DNA from: Butyrivibrio sp. X503
GTDB lineage: Bacteria > Bacillota > Clostridia > Lachnospirales > Lachnospiraceae
Direction: 5' to 3'
Length of the DNA: 64,000 nt
Assembly: GCF_003625475.1 (NCBI RefSeq)
Contig: NZ_RAIQ01000003.1
Coordinates: 62,001-126,000 of the forward strand
The notes beneath the pieces were generated by a model. The model was not told where the DNA came from and did not search any database. It was given only the letters and a program-made list of their open reading frames with translations. This document shows, one piece after another, positions 40,775-50,258 of this stretch (position 1 is the stretch's first letter; each line of letters starts with the position of its first letter). The translations under genes and the position numbers were made by a program.

Positions 40775-42340
40775 TTATTTGATCTTGATCATAGTGATCT
40801 TCATCTGCACATCTACTATCTCATCCGAATTCTCTGTATCTTCGGTCTTACTTCTCTGAACATCGCTTACGCTGACCGCATCAACAAATTCTGTTCCTTT
40901 AAGCTCTTCTATTATTCCTACAAGCTTATCTACCGAATCAGTGGTAATGGCAACCGTAAGCTCGTTGCCCTTTAAGCTGTAGCCGTTTAGCTCAAACTCT
41001 CTGTTCTTGAAAAGCTCTATTATCTCCATCGGAACGATCCTGTTGACGTTGCCTTTTTCTTCATCGGTCATGTAGTGCCAGGTGTAGTGATAATAAAGTT
41101 CCGGAAGGTCTTTCTCGGCTTCAAGCGTTGCATTGTATTTATCAAGCGTTTCTTGTACCTGAGCAACCTCCGCCTTTTTCTTATTTACACTTTGCATAAG
41201 ATCGTATACCGCAAATTTACCGAAGAGAGAAGCAAAGATCGCTATCACCAGAAGTCCACAGAAAAGGCCTTTCCAGTTGATGACCCTCTTCTCAAATATT
41301 TCAGTAAAGTCTACATAGTTCTTAATATGAGAACCCTGGTTTTGATCCTTTAACAGAATTCCCATTGCAATCGAAACTATACTAAAATTCTCGTTTGTGA
41401 ACTGAGGGAACGCTTCCTCGAAAGTGTTCACGTTCATATTCAGTCGTTCTTTTAAAAGTTCGATAAACGGAGGGATAAGTGCTCCTGTTCCGTATATAAG
41501 GACCTCATTGAGCCTTGAACTCATATCCGACATCTCGTAGTAGTTTATACCCTTCATAACCTCTATCGAGATATCCTTATATGCATTAATGGCTACTTCG
41601 GAATTTACACAGTCTTCATAATTGGTCCTTACATAGGTCCTTGCAAGTTCCATCTCAATGTTGCGATCTTCAGCAATTGCCTGGAACAAATGATTCTCAC
41701 CGATATCAATTACCTGAGCGAGCTTAAATTTATTATCCTTAAAGATCTGGAATCTGATAGCTCTGTTTCCGATATCAAGGAAACATCTTTCCTTTTTCCT
41801 CTCTTCCTCAGTCGGGAACTCTTTTAAATATCTCTCAAGTATGCACACCTCAGGAACCATCTTGCATAGCTTGAGTCCTGCCATCTGCAGTATCTCGTCT
41901 ACAGTCTCGTAGTACTCTTTGGATATGGCAACTCCCAAAAGTTCCATGGAATCGGGAACTCCGTCACCATCCGTATCGACAGTTTCTCTAAGCTCATAAT
42001 CATAAAGGTAATCCTTTAATTCTCCGCTTATACTGTCTCTGAATTCATAAGGAAGATTTATCCTAAGCTGTTCATCACCCATCTTGGGAAGCTTTATATT
42101 TCTTGTAAGCACTCGAGCGGTTCCTATAACGAAATAGGCTTTCTTTCCTCTGAATTTTTTCTCTTTCATGGTCTCTTTTATAAAGGCCGCAAAGAGATTC
42201 TTGGAAACGATCTGGCCGTTATTTATTATGTTGTTTGGAATATCAACCCACGTAGTCTTTATCTCTTTTCCCTTGTACATACTAAGAGAAAGTCTTCTGT
42301 GTGCTGTATAGATTCCGATGACTTTGCCTTTTCCGAACAT
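40775..42340 (-). CDS. PilM-PilN fusion protein
   Basis: The first 340 residues form an actin-like PilM domain (GKGKVIGIYTAHRRLSLSMY, CFLDIGNRAIRFQIFKDN, VLIYGTGALIPPFIELLKER). One membrane helix follows at about 354-376. Then come a coiled coil (VNKKKAEVAQVQETLDKYNA) and a PilN-like alpha/beta domain ending ITMIKIK. PilM and PilN are usually separate proteins that meet through the short N-terminal tail of PilN; here they are one chain. Motor signals from PilB/PilC could pass through this protein to PilO. The fusion lies in the place where pilM and pilN would be found. Confidence 0.85.
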   Translation of the reverse strand: MFGKGKVIGIYTAHRRLSLSMYKGKEIKTTWVDIPNNIINNGQIVSKNLFAAFIKETMKEKKFRGKKAYFVIGTARVLTRNIKLPKMGDEQLRINLPYEFRDSISGELKDYLYDYELRETVDTDGDGVPDSMELLGVAISKEYYETVDEILQMAGLKLCKMVPEVCILERYLKEFPTEEERKKERCFLDIGNRAIRFQIFKDNKFKLAQVIDIGENHLFQAIAEDRNIEMELARTYVRTNYEDCVNSEVAINAYKDISIEVMKGINYYEMSDMSSRLNEVLIYGTGALIPPFIELLKERLNMNVNTFEEAFPQFTNENFSIVSIAMGILLKDQNQGSHIKNYVDFTEIFEKRVINWKGLFCGLLVIAIFASLFGKFAVYDLMQSVNKKKAEVAQVQETLDKYNATLEAEKDLPELYYHYTWHYMTDEEKGNVNRIVPMEIIELFKNREFELNGYSLKGNELTVAITTDSVDKLVGIIEELKGTEFVDAVSVSDVQRSKTEDTENSDEIVDVQMKITMIKIK

Positions 42341-42351
42341 TATTAAGCTCC

Positions 42352-43143
42352 TTAGAATAAACTAAAATACCAATCGGTTACCGTTTTAGAAAAGATCAAA
42401 AGTATATATCCCGACATTGCTATAGCCGGTGCAAAAGGAAATTCCCTTGTTTTATCCGGTAAGAATCTCCTTCTTATTCCCACAAATAAAAGTCCAATGA
42501 TACACGAAAGAAGTATCAGTTCATAGCTTCCTGCTGCCCCAAGATAAAGAGCAAGCATTCCGTACAGTTTGATATCTCCTCCGCCTAGTGCGTCTCTTTT
42601 TAACACCTTTCCCATCAAAAGAGCTATCGCAACCATGATCACTACTATGCCCACGCAAGAGAGGATATTCTCAAGTATCCCGGGTATATTCGCTTTATCT
42701 TTTTCCAAAAGATATTGAGCTGTCTTCGATACTATGAATGTGATAACTCCCACGATGATGCAGCCGTTTGGTATTTCCATGATCTCAAGATCTACCAAAG
42801 ATGCTGCAAATAGGCAGGCTGTAAGTATTATGTACGTTATCAGCAAGATGATATTGTCCCAAAATGCTATGTAGAGTCCAAGACAGAGAAGTCCGAATAA
42901 TAGCTCTGTCAGCGGATATCTTACCGATACTTTTTGCTTGCAGTATCTGCATTTCCCGCCGGAAAAGATATAGCTGAATACCGGAACAAGATCCGGTGCT
43001 CCGAGCTCATGTCCGCAGTGCATGCAGTGGCTCTTTCCCTTTACCCAGTCTTCTTTTCTTACTATCCTCATTGCCATGCAGTTAAGAAAAGAGCCAAGGG
43101 CGAGGCCGAATATGAAAGTCACGACTCCAAAGTAGATGATCAA
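42352..43143 (-). CDS. pilD: Prepilin peptidase (A24 family)
   Basis: This 263-residue membrane protein has an N-terminal domain with two C-x2-C pairs (CMHCGHEL, CRYCKQKVS) and seven or eight hydrophobic segments. The two catalytic Asp residues are in LVDLEIMEIPNG and GGGDIKLYGML (G-x-G-D). The enzyme cleaves prepilin signals after Gly and N-methylates the new first residue. All twelve prepilin-like products of this locus are likely substrates. It sits between pilC and the pilM-pilN gene. Confidence 0.93.
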   Translation of the reverse strand: MIIYFGVVTFIFGLALGSFLNCMAMRIVRKEDWVKGKSHCMHCGHELGAPDLVPVFSYIFSGGKCRYCKQKVSVRYPLTELLFGLLCLGLYIAFWDNIILLITYIILTACLFAASLVDLEIMEIPNGCIIVGVITFIVSKTAQYLLEKDKANIPGILENILSCVGIVVIMVAIALLMGKVLKRDALGGGDIKLYGMLALYLGAAGSYELILLSCIIGLLFVGIRRRFLPDKTREFPFAPAIAMSGYILLIFSKTVTDWYFSLF

Positions 43144-43164
43144 TAGCTTCTCCCGTCTGAATAC

Positions 43165-44394
43165 TTACATAGTGTTATACATACTGAACATTGCCATATA
43201 TATCGAAATAACAATAAATCCCGCGATCACTGCAAGGAACACCAGGATAGCAGGCTCAAGCATCGCTATCGCCTTGGCTACAGCCTGTTCAAGTTCGTTG
43301 TCATAATACCTTGCTACAGTATCAAGTGTGGTCTTAAGCTCACCGGTATCTTCTCCGACTCCGACCATATCTGTAAGGATATCGGGAAAACATCCGGCTT
43401 CCGTCATGCCGGCTCTCATGGTCTTACCTTCTTCAAGTCTTGTTACCATCTGAAGTGTCTTTTCCTCGTATATCTTGTTTGGCATGACCTTGGAGGTTAC
43501 TCCAACCGCTTTGGTCATCGGGATCCCCGACTGGACCATGGTCGCCATTGTGTTGGCAAATAAGCTTGCGCAGTTAAGCTCCATGATATTTCCGAGTACC
43601 GGAAGCTTAAGCTGGAGCTTTGCTATGTTTCTGGCTCCGTTTGGAGATTTTTTATAAAGGATCACGCCGAACGCGATAGCCGCAACAAGCACGATGAAAT
43701 AGATAAATGTGTCGCGTACAAAGTTGGATATCGCTATGAGCATCCTTGTCATAAGAGGTAGCTGTCCGCCTGTCTCATCGAAGATGGCTGTAAATGTAGG
43801 TACGACCTTGACCATAAGTACGATAACTACGATCACTGCGATCACCAGTACAAACGAGGGATAGATCATTGCTCCTCTTACCTTTGCTCCCATCTTGGTC
43901 TGCTTGTCATAGTGCTTATATATTGACTCAAAGCTTCCCGCAACATCTCCTGCTTCCTCACCTGCCTTAAGTGTCTCGCAGAATGTAGGAGGAAATTTGT
44001 CGTTTCCGTGGTCTTCAAATGCTGCAGATATGGTTCTTCCTGCTTCTACATCTGCCGCAACCTCATTGAGTACTTTTTTAAGGAATTTATCTTTGGTCTT
44101 ATCTCCGATAAGTCTGACCGCTCTTGCTATCGGTATTCCCGCTGAAAGTATGGTTGCAAACTGACTGCACATCATAGTAAAAGCTTTGGAATTAAGCTTA
44201 CTGCCACCGATATCACCAAAAAGGATCTTTCCGATAAGCGTATCGGATTCTCCCTTTATCTCGGTGAGCGATATTATGACGTTATAGTTATTTCGTATTT
44301 TGGCGGATGCCTCAAGTTCATTGGTGGCTTCAACCATCCCCGTTACCTGAAGTCCTCCGCTACCTTCTGCAACATACTTATAGTTTTTCATCAC
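43165..44394 (-). CDS. pilC: Type IV pilus inner membrane platform protein PilC
   Basis: This 409-residue protein has two repeated GspF/PilC domains: FTMMCSQFATILSAGIPI with KAGEEAGDVAGSFESIYKHY, and CASLFANTMATMVQSGIPM with GVGEDTGELKTTLDTVARYY. Three membrane helices are visible. PilC is the platform turned by the PilB and PilT motors. The length is typical. It follows pilT by about 27 bp. Confidence 0.94.
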   Translation of the reverse strand: MMKNYKYVAEGSGGLQVTGMVEATNELEASAKIRNNYNVIISLTEIKGESDTLIGKILFGDIGGSKLNSKAFTMMCSQFATILSAGIPIARAVRLIGDKTKDKFLKKVLNEVAADVEAGRTISAAFEDHGNDKFPPTFCETLKAGEEAGDVAGSFESIYKHYDKQTKMGAKVRGAMIYPSFVLVIAVIVVIVLMVKVVPTFTAIFDETGGQLPLMTRMLIAISNFVRDTFIYFIVLVAAIAFGVILYKKSPNGARNIAKLQLKLPVLGNIMELNCASLFANTMATMVQSGIPMTKAVGVTSKVMPNKIYEEKTLQMVTRLEEGKTMRAGMTEAGCFPDILTDMVGVGEDTGELKTTLDTVARYYDNELEQAVAKAIAMLEPAILVFLAVIAGFIVISIYMAMFSMYNTM

Positions 44395-44421
44395 ACACCC
44401 CGCTGCCCAAATCCGTTATGA

Positions 44422-45474
44422 TCAAAAGATATTTCTGTTTACAAAGTCTTTATTTACCGCGTAATGAAGCGCATTTTCTCTTGTTATCATTCCCTTTTTC
44501 ACCAGCATGCATATTGCCTGATCCATCGTCTGTCCGCCGATCTCGGAACTTGTCGCAACTGCATTGGCGATCTGAGGAGTATTACCTGTTCTTATAAGAT
44601 TTCTGATAGCATCGGTGACTATCATATATTCGGCTGCAAGTACTCTTCCACCGCCTTTTTTCTGAATGAGCTGCTGAGTAAGTACAGCCTGCAATACCAT
44701 GGATAGCTGCAATCTTATCTGCTGCTGAGCATTCTCGGGAAAGACCTGTACCATACGGTCAATGGAGTCTGCCGCACTTCCCGTATGCAATGTTCCGAAT
44801 ACCAAGTGTCCTGTCTCAGCTGCAGTTATAGCTGTCTCAATAGTGTCTCTGTCACGCATCTCACCGATAAGGATAACGTTGGGATCCTCACGGAGTGATG
44901 CTCTAAGTCCCATTGCAAAGCTCTGGGTATCTTTTCCTACTTCTCTTTGATTTATCGCGCACAGATCCGGAGTGTACATGTACTCGACGGGATCTTCCAG
45001 CGTTACGATATGTCTTTTGTAATTGTGGTTGATGTTGTCCATTATCGCAGCTAGTGTTGTTGACTTACCGGAACCGGTCTCACCGGTTACAAGGACGATT
45101 CCCTTATGGAGCTTGGGAAGATCAAGAACTGCCGGTGGAAGTCCGAGTGTTGAAAGTTCCGGGATGTGCTCAGAAAGTATTCTGAGAGCAAGTGACGGAA
45201 CTCCCTGCTGCTTGAACAAATGGATACGGCATCTGTTGCCTGCAAAGGTATCTGCAGCGTCAAGTTCTCCGGTCTTCATAAGTTCATCAAAAGCTTCCTG
45301 CGTCTTAGAAAGCTCTTTTGCCATATTAAGGCAGTCCTCGGCGGTCACAGGAGTCTCTTCCATGTTCTCAAGATCGCCGCTACTTCTGTACTTGGGCGGA
45401 AGGCCGCAGATCACATGTATATCGGAGGCTCCGTCTTCCTTGGCCTTTATAACGAGCTGTTCTATTGACATCAT
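44422..45474 (-). CDS. pilT: Type IV pilus retraction ATPase PilT
   Basis: This hexameric ATPase of about 350 residues has Walker A TGETGSGKSTTLAAIM, an Asp box (HIVTLEDPVEYMY), Walker B (DPNVILIGEMRDRDTIETAI), His box (HLVFGTLHTGSAADSIDR) and AIRNLIRTG near the C-terminus, the mark of PilT. It powers pilus retraction, so the pilus should be dynamic (twitching or DNA uptake). The start is the third codon of the open frame (45474), which places GAGG 9 nt upstream. It lies 11 bp after pilB. Confidence 0.94.
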   Translation of the reverse strand: MMSIEQLVIKAKEDGASDIHVICGLPPKYRSSGDLENMEETPVTAEDCLNMAKELSKTQEAFDELMKTGELDAADTFAGNRCRIHLFKQQGVPSLALRILSEHIPELSTLGLPPAVLDLPKLHKGIVLVTGETGSGKSTTLAAIMDNINHNYKRHIVTLEDPVEYMYTPDLCAINQREVGKDTQSFAMGLRASLREDPNVILIGEMRDRDTIETAITAAETGHLVFGTLHTGSAADSIDRMVQVFPENAQQQIRLQLSMVLQAVLTQQLIQKKGGGRVLAAEYMIVTDAIRNLIRTGNTPQIANAVATSSEIGGQTMDQAICMLVKKGMITRENALHYAVNKDFVNRNIF

Positions 45475-45485
45475 AAGCATCTACC

Positions 45486-47207
45486 TCAATCACTTTCGTT
45501 GGTGATACGCATTACTTCGTATACTGTGGTTATGCCATCATATATGAGCTTTATACCTGCTTCTTTAAGTGAAACGAAATTGTTTTCAGGCTTTTTTAGT
45601 TCTTCGAGTATTGCTTCTCTTCCTGCTTTCTTGGTAATGAGTTCCCTGATCTTGGGTGTTACCAGCATGATCTCAAATACGGCGATTCGTCCCGAATATC
45701 CTGTATTAAAGCAGTGCTGGCAGCCTTTTCCGACTTTAAATTTCGTTCCGGGCTGTATCTTGATACCAAGCCTTTCCTCGTCGTCGGCCGTAGGTGTATA
45801 TTCCTCGGCGCAGTACGGGCAGATACGCCTTACAAGTCTCTGTGATATTACGCCTCGCAGAGTCGCTGATATAAGATAGGGCTCAACGCCGATATCTTCA
45901 AGACGGTCGATAGCTCCGACGGCGTCGTTGGTATGGATGGTACTCATAACGAAACGTCCCGTGAGTGCCGCTCTCATACATATATCTGCGGTCTCGCCGT
46001 CTCTTATCTCACCCACGGAAATGATATCCGGGTCCTGTCTGAGGATCGCTCTGAGGCCGTTTGCAAAGGTCATATTTACCTTGGGATTTATCTGTACCTG
46101 ATTGAGACCGTCAAGGTTGTACTCTATAGGATCTTCCAAGGTCACGAGGTTAACATCCCTTGTGTTGAGCTCATTTAACATCGCGTACATGGTCGTCGTC
46201 TTACCTGCTCCGGTAGGTCCTACGAGAAGCATTACGCCGTTCTTGTAATGGATGAGCTTTTCGTACTTCTCCATGTCGTCCGGACGTAGGCCCAGCATCT
46301 CTTTGTCGATATTGGTCGCCGACTTATCAAGGAGACGACATACTATCTTTTCACCCCAAGCGATCGGAAGTGTGGATACACGCATGTCGAAATTTCTATC
46401 GGCTACGGATACGGTAAATCTACCGTCCTGAGGTATCCTCTTCTCCGCAACGTCCATTCCCGACATGGTCTTGATACGTGCGATAACGGCCATTGTGATG
46501 TCGTTTGGAACTTTCAGGACATCACGCATAACGCCGTCAACTCTCATCCTGACATCCATTTCGTTTTCTCTTGGCTCGAAGTGGATATCCGATGCGCGTT
46601 CCGCCGCTGCTCTTTCTATTATTGAGTTAACAAGTCTAATTGTGGGAGCATTGTCAGAATCACCGGAAAAAGATCCCGATGTGATGACATAGTATTGAAC
46701 GGATGAATCGAGTTTATCGGGAGCCGATGCATCCGTATCCTGATCTCGTTTATAATCTTCGATAGCTCTCCAGGCGCCCTCATTACCGTAAAGAGTATTT
46801 ATCGCTCTTTCAACAGCAGAGCTCGTGGAAATAAGAGGTACGATCTTAAGATTGGTAACTTTTCGTACCTCATCAAGCGCATAGTAATTCAGAGGATCGT
46901 CCATGGCAACATACAGAGTGTTGAACTGCTTCTGCACCGGTACCATGTGATTCTTTTTCGCCGTATTCGGCGGTACAAGTTTAGACAGCTCAAGCGGTAT
47001 GTTGACCTTTGTAAGATCCACATAATCAACTTCAAGCTGCACAGCCAATGTCTTGGCTATATTCTCGGGTGTAACGATCTTATTATTTATCAGGACCTCA
47101 CCAAGCTTTTCCTTGGTCTTCTTCTGAGTATCCAAGGCAAATTCAAGCTCTTTTTCTGTTATGAGTCCCCTCTCTATCAAGAGATCACCGATACGCTTTC
47201 TAGCCAT
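45486..47207 (-). CDS. pilB: Type IV pilus assembly ATPase PilB
   Basis: This 573-residue motor has an N-terminal GSPII_E domain (RIGDLLIERGLITEKELEFA), then ASDIHFEPRENEMDVRMRVD, Walker A VGPTGAGKTTTMYAML (near 330), Asp box VTLEDPIEYNLDGLNQ, Walker B QDPDIISVGEIRDGETADI and a C4 zinc site (CPYC, CQHC). It drives pilus extension. It is the first gene after the eight prepilins, 20 bp after the last one, and the first of the machinery genes. Confidence 0.95.
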   Translation of the reverse strand: MARKRIGDLLIERGLITEKELEFALDTQKKTKEKLGEVLINNKIVTPENIAKTLAVQLEVDYVDLTKVNIPLELSKLVPPNTAKKNHMVPVQKQFNTLYVAMDDPLNYYALDEVRKVTNLKIVPLISTSSAVERAINTLYGNEGAWRAIEDYKRDQDTDASAPDKLDSSVQYYVITSGSFSGDSDNAPTIRLVNSIIERAAAERASDIHFEPRENEMDVRMRVDGVMRDVLKVPNDITMAVIARIKTMSGMDVAEKRIPQDGRFTVSVADRNFDMRVSTLPIAWGEKIVCRLLDKSATNIDKEMLGLRPDDMEKYEKLIHYKNGVMLLVGPTGAGKTTTMYAMLNELNTRDVNLVTLEDPIEYNLDGLNQVQINPKVNMTFANGLRAILRQDPDIISVGEIRDGETADICMRAALTGRFVMSTIHTNDAVGAIDRLEDIGVEPYLISATLRGVISQRLVRRICPYCAEEYTPTADDEERLGIKIQPGTKFKVGKGCQHCFNTGYSGRIAVFEIMLVTPKIRELITKKAGREAILEELKKPENNFVSLKEAGIKLIYDGITTVYEVMRITNESD

Positions 47208-47227
47208 ATTACCCCCTTGATAATGGT

Positions 47228-47725
47228 TTATAGTACAGATTCAATAGCTTTGCGATTGCCAAATACGATTACTTCGGCTTCACTTTCTTCGCCACTGTAC
47301 CAACCTACACCAGGTGCTAAATTATCACTGTCATAAGAAACACCAATTATAATTCCATAGGAAGTTTTAGAAAATTTATACTCACTGACTACAGTTGTTC
47401 CATCAAGTTCTCTAAGCTGTACAGTCCACTCATTATTACCATCTAATTCCATACAAAAGCTTCCATTGCTGTTACCATCTCCCCAGTGGCTTCCACCATC
47501 AGTTGATGTGAATACCACTAATTCCAATTTGCCATTCATCATGTAATTTGCAGAAAGCTCAGCACATAATGCTCTGGCATTTGCTTCATCTGTGGCTAAT
47601 TGTGCCTTTTTGAGCTGTGCTGTAAATACCGGTATTGCTACAGCTACAAGCACTGCTATAATTGCTACTACGATTAGGAGTTCAGCTAAAGTGAAACCTT
47701 TGTTTCTATTCGCTTTAGTAGTCAT
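47228..47725 (-). CDS. Type IV prepilin, class A (eighth of eight)
   Basis: This 165-residue prepilin has N-terminus NRNKGFTLAELLIVVAIIAV with cleavage after Gly and Glu at +5. Past the shared helix it has ATDEANARALCAELSANYM, the same class mark as the first gene of the array, then a beta domain (GGSHWGDGNSNGSFCMELDG, two Cys). AGGAGG lies well placed before the ATG. It is the last prepilin before pilB. Confidence 0.92.
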   Translation of the reverse strand: MTTKANRNKGFTLAELLIVVAIIAVLVAVAIPVFTAQLKKAQLATDEANARALCAELSANYMMNGKLELVVFTSTDGGSHWGDGNSNGSFCMELDGNNEWTVQLRELDGTTVVSEYKFSKTSYGIIIGVSYDSDNLAPGVGWYSGEESEAEVIVFGNRKAIESVL

Positions 47726-47751
47726 AGTTTTATACCTCCTGCTACTGCTTA

Positions 47752-48198
47752 TTAATTCCTATAATTATTAGGATCGATTTCACAGCATGTTACTTTGGAA
47801 TTTTCTCCAAAATACGTTATTGTCCTTAAATTAGTGTCAGTAGGTAAAGTCGCCCAAGCTACTTCATCCAATCCGGCAGCAGCAAGCTGTCCCTCAATAT
47901 CATTTCTATATTTCAATAATTGTGCTTCCGTTAAAGGAATTGCTACATCATCAATATATATAGCAAATTCATTATTATTGTATTCTTCATCATAATCTCC
48001 GAACATCGCCCTTGACTGTGCCTCAGCGAATCCTGCTCTTATATTAGCTACAGTAGTGGCTACTTTTGCTTTATCCAACTGCGCAGTAAATACCGGTATT
48101 GCTACTGCAACAAGAACTGCGATAATGGCTACTACTATCAAAAGTTCAGCTAAAGTAAAGCCTTTGTTTTTATCACCATGCACCATGTCTTTTTTCAT
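47752..48198 (-). CDS. Type IV prepilin, class C (seventh of eight)
   Basis: This 148-residue prepilin has GDKNKGFTLAELLIVVAII at the N-terminus. The variable part has TTVANIRAGFAEAQSRAMFG and DDVAIPLTEAQLLKYRND, which groups it with the other V-x-I-P-containing copies (49254 and 50259), and a late Cys pair (TCCEID). GAGGG lies upstream of the ATG. Confidence 0.92.
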   Translation of the reverse strand: MKKDMVHGDKNKGFTLAELLIVVAIIAVLVAVAIPVFTAQLDKAKVATTVANIRAGFAEAQSRAMFGDYDEEYNNNEFAIYIDDVAIPLTEAQLLKYRNDIEGQLAAAGLDEVAWATLPTDTNLRTITYFGENSKVTCCEIDPNNYRN

Positions 48199-48217
48199 AT
48201 AATGCCCTCATCTTTCA

Positions 48218-48679
48218 TCAGTACTCCGGCCCCTGACAATCAGTGTCTACAGAGCCATCTTCCTTAAAGAAAAACCATATTGGAATGTCCTCACCCACGT
48301 CACATCCGATTATGCCTGCAACAGGAAATGGTAGCGGATCAAAATATTCATGTTCCCATTTTTCACTTTCCGCTTGAGACATATTAAATTCATACATAAA
48401 ATCTAAATTGCTTTGCATATTAACTTCTGTGGCATAAATAAATTTCACTCCATTAGTTGAGCCTGAAGCATCAATAATATGACCATTTCCCGGCTCTCCT
48501 GTTAAATACGCCGCAGAGGCTTCAGCGTAAGCACTTCTGAGATTAGCAATTGTCGTTGCCACCTTTGCACGTTTTAACTGAGCAGAAAATACCGGTATAG
48601 CTATAGCTACAAGAACTGCTATAATTGCTACTACAATAAGAAGTTCTGCAAGAGTAAATCCTTTTCTATTCCTTCTCAT
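48218..48679 (-). CDS. Type IV prepilin, class B (sixth of eight)
   Basis: This 153-residue prepilin has MRRNRKGFTLAELLIVVAII. After the helix it has ATTIANLRSAYAEASAAYLT, a class B mark, then a domain with NLDFMYEFNMSQAESEKWEH and PVAGIIGCDVGEDIPIWFFF. The start at 48679 has AGGGG 7 nt upstream; the frame extends to 48724 but without a ribosome binding site. Confidence 0.92.
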   Translation of the reverse strand: MRRNRKGFTLAELLIVVAIIAVLVAIAIPVFSAQLKRAKVATTIANLRSAYAEASAAYLTGEPGNGHIIDASGSTNGVKFIYATEVNMQSNLDFMYEFNMSQAESEKWEHEYFDPLPFPVAGIIGCDVGEDIPIWFFFKEDGSVDTDCQGPEY

Positions 48680-48744
48680 ATGCTTACCCCTCATTCTTTG
48701 GTTAAAGAATAATCTAAAATACAATTAGACAGCACAATTCAATA

Positions 48745-49194
48745 TCAATTGGCATCAAAGATACCGCATTTACCATTTTTAAAGAAAGCAAATCCAACTG
48801 TATATTCTTGGCCGGGATGAATTGCAACCCCTACTCCATCTACATCTTCAAAAGGTAAAGAAGCCCAATCTTCATCAGTAAGTCCGTTTGAATTGAAAGT
48901 TATTCTTTTCGCCCATTGGAACTCAACATCACCACTATCATCCAAACCATAGGGAGAAAAATCATCTGAAACTTCTTCTGTCAACCTGGCTGCGGAAGCT
49001 TCCGCATACAAAGATCTTAAATTTGCCACATCTGTTGCTCTTCTGGCTTTTTCAAGTTGAGCAGTAAAAACGGGGATTGCTACTGCTACAAGTACAGCAA
49101 TGATAGCTACAACGATTAACAGCTCTGCTAATGTAAAACCTTTTTTCATTGATTTCCTATTACGTTGTAATAGTGTTTTATTAGTATTTTTCAT
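48745..49194 (-). CDS. Type IV prepilin, class B (fifth of eight)
   Basis: This 149-residue prepilin has a longer leader (MKNTNKTLLQRNRKSMKK) before GFTLAELLIVVAIIAVLVA. The variable part begins ATDVANLRSLYAEASAARLT and ends VGFAFFKNGKCGIFDAN. The start at 49194 has AGGAGG 8 nt upstream and is preferred to the longer frame (49257). The variable domain shares little with its neighbours beyond the first 60 residues. Confidence 0.92.
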   Translation of the reverse strand: MKNTNKTLLQRNRKSMKKGFTLAELLIVVAIIAVLVAVAIPVFTAQLEKARRATDVANLRSLYAEASAARLTEEVSDDFSPYGLDDSGDVEFQWAKRITFNSNGLTDEDWASLPFEDVDGVGVAIHPGQEYTVGFAFFKNGKCGIFDAN

Positions 49195-49253
49195 TGCAAG
49201 CACCTCCTGGCTCAGCTTACATGTGCTAATAATTCTTGTGGCAATGATGTAAA

Positions 49254-49682
49254 TCAAAGGCCCGCATTATCGCCGTATTCAGCCATAATGCCATCCTCAT
49301 CTAACCAAAATGCAAGATTAGTTTTTCCGTCCCCATCTTCATCATAAGGACCATTTAATGCAAAATCCTCCAGCCCTACTTTTTCGCAGATTTCTTGGAA
49401 ATGTTCCTGTAAAGTCTCCGCGCTGCAAGGTATCGCTACATCTTCAATAATGATCGCATCCTCATAATCAATTGTTTCTGTAAGCATGTCCACTTTTGCC
49501 TCAGCAAGGGCACTCCTTATATTAGCTAGTGAAGTAGCATATCTTGCTTTCTCAAGCTGCGCTTTAAACACAGGAATAGCGATCACTACTAAGATAGCGA
49601 TGATAGCAACTACAATAAGGAGTTCAGCTAATGTGAATCCTTTTTTAACATATTTTTTATATGATGTATTTTTTGCACTCAT
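49254..49682 (-). CDS. Type IV prepilin, class C (fourth of eight)
   Basis: This 142-residue prepilin has YVKKGFTLAELLIVVAIIAI, the copy with I-L-V-V in place of V-L-V-A in the helix. The variable part has ATSLANIRSALAEAKVDMLT and EDVAIPCSAETLQEHFQEI, the class C mark. The start is ATG 49682; a GTG at 49700 is in frame. Confidence 0.91.
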   Translation of the reverse strand: MSAKNTSYKKYVKKGFTLAELLIVVAIIAILVVIAIPVFKAQLEKARYATSLANIRSALAEAKVDMLTETIDYEDAIIIEDVAIPCSAETLQEHFQEICEKVGLEDFALNGPYDEDGDGKTNLAFWLDEDGIMAEYGDNAGL

Positions 49683-49710
49683 CTTACGCCATCCTTTCAC
49701 TGAATCTTAC

Positions 49711-50229
49711 CTAATTAGTCCAAATTCCCAGATAGTCCTCTAAATCCGAACTAACACTTGAACCATCATCATCAATTTCAGATTGGAAAGCAACTCCAAC
49801 TTTTCCGCTTTCACAAACATATATAATTATGTAGTTAGTATCAGCCCCGGTGTAATTAGGACAACCGCCATAAAATACACCATCAGGTAAATTAACAGTT
49901 CCTTTCAATCCGGGTTGTGACGCTTTACCGCCTCCCATGATAGTTTCATCCCTAACAATAGTTCCCGAAGAAACATCAAATTCAGCATAATATGCAACAT
50001 CAACATCATTATCATATTTAATAAATAATGTTTCATCTTTATAATCACCGGAAAGATATGCCGCACTTGCTGTTGCATAAGCACTTCTAAGATTAGCTAT
50101 ATCTGTGGCTTCACGTGATTTTTCAAGTTGTGCTGTAAATACCGGTATCGCAACTGCTACTAACACAGCTATAATTGCTACAACAATCAATAATTCAGCT
50201 AGTGTAAAACCTTTTTTATTCCCTCTCAT
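49711..50229 (-). CDS. Type IV prepilin, class B (third of eight)
   Basis: This 172-residue prepilin, the longest of the array, starts MRGNKKGFTLAELLIVVAII. After the helix it has ATDIANLRSAYATASAAYLS and a domain with DVDVAYYAEFDVSSGTI, NLPDGVFYGGCPNY and NYIIIYVCESGKVGVAF; the two Cys could form a D-region disulfide. GAGG precedes the ATG. Confidence 0.92.
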   Translation of the reverse strand: MRGNKKGFTLAELLIVVAIIAVLVAVAIPVFTAQLEKSREATDIANLRSAYATASAAYLSGDYKDETLFIKYDNDVDVAYYAEFDVSSGTIVRDETIMGGGKASQPGLKGTVNLPDGVFYGGCPNYTGADTNYIIIYVCESGKVGVAFQSEIDDDGSSVSSDLEDYLGIWTN

Positions 50230-50258
50230 ATGCTTACCTCATCTATTGTTTGTAGTGA

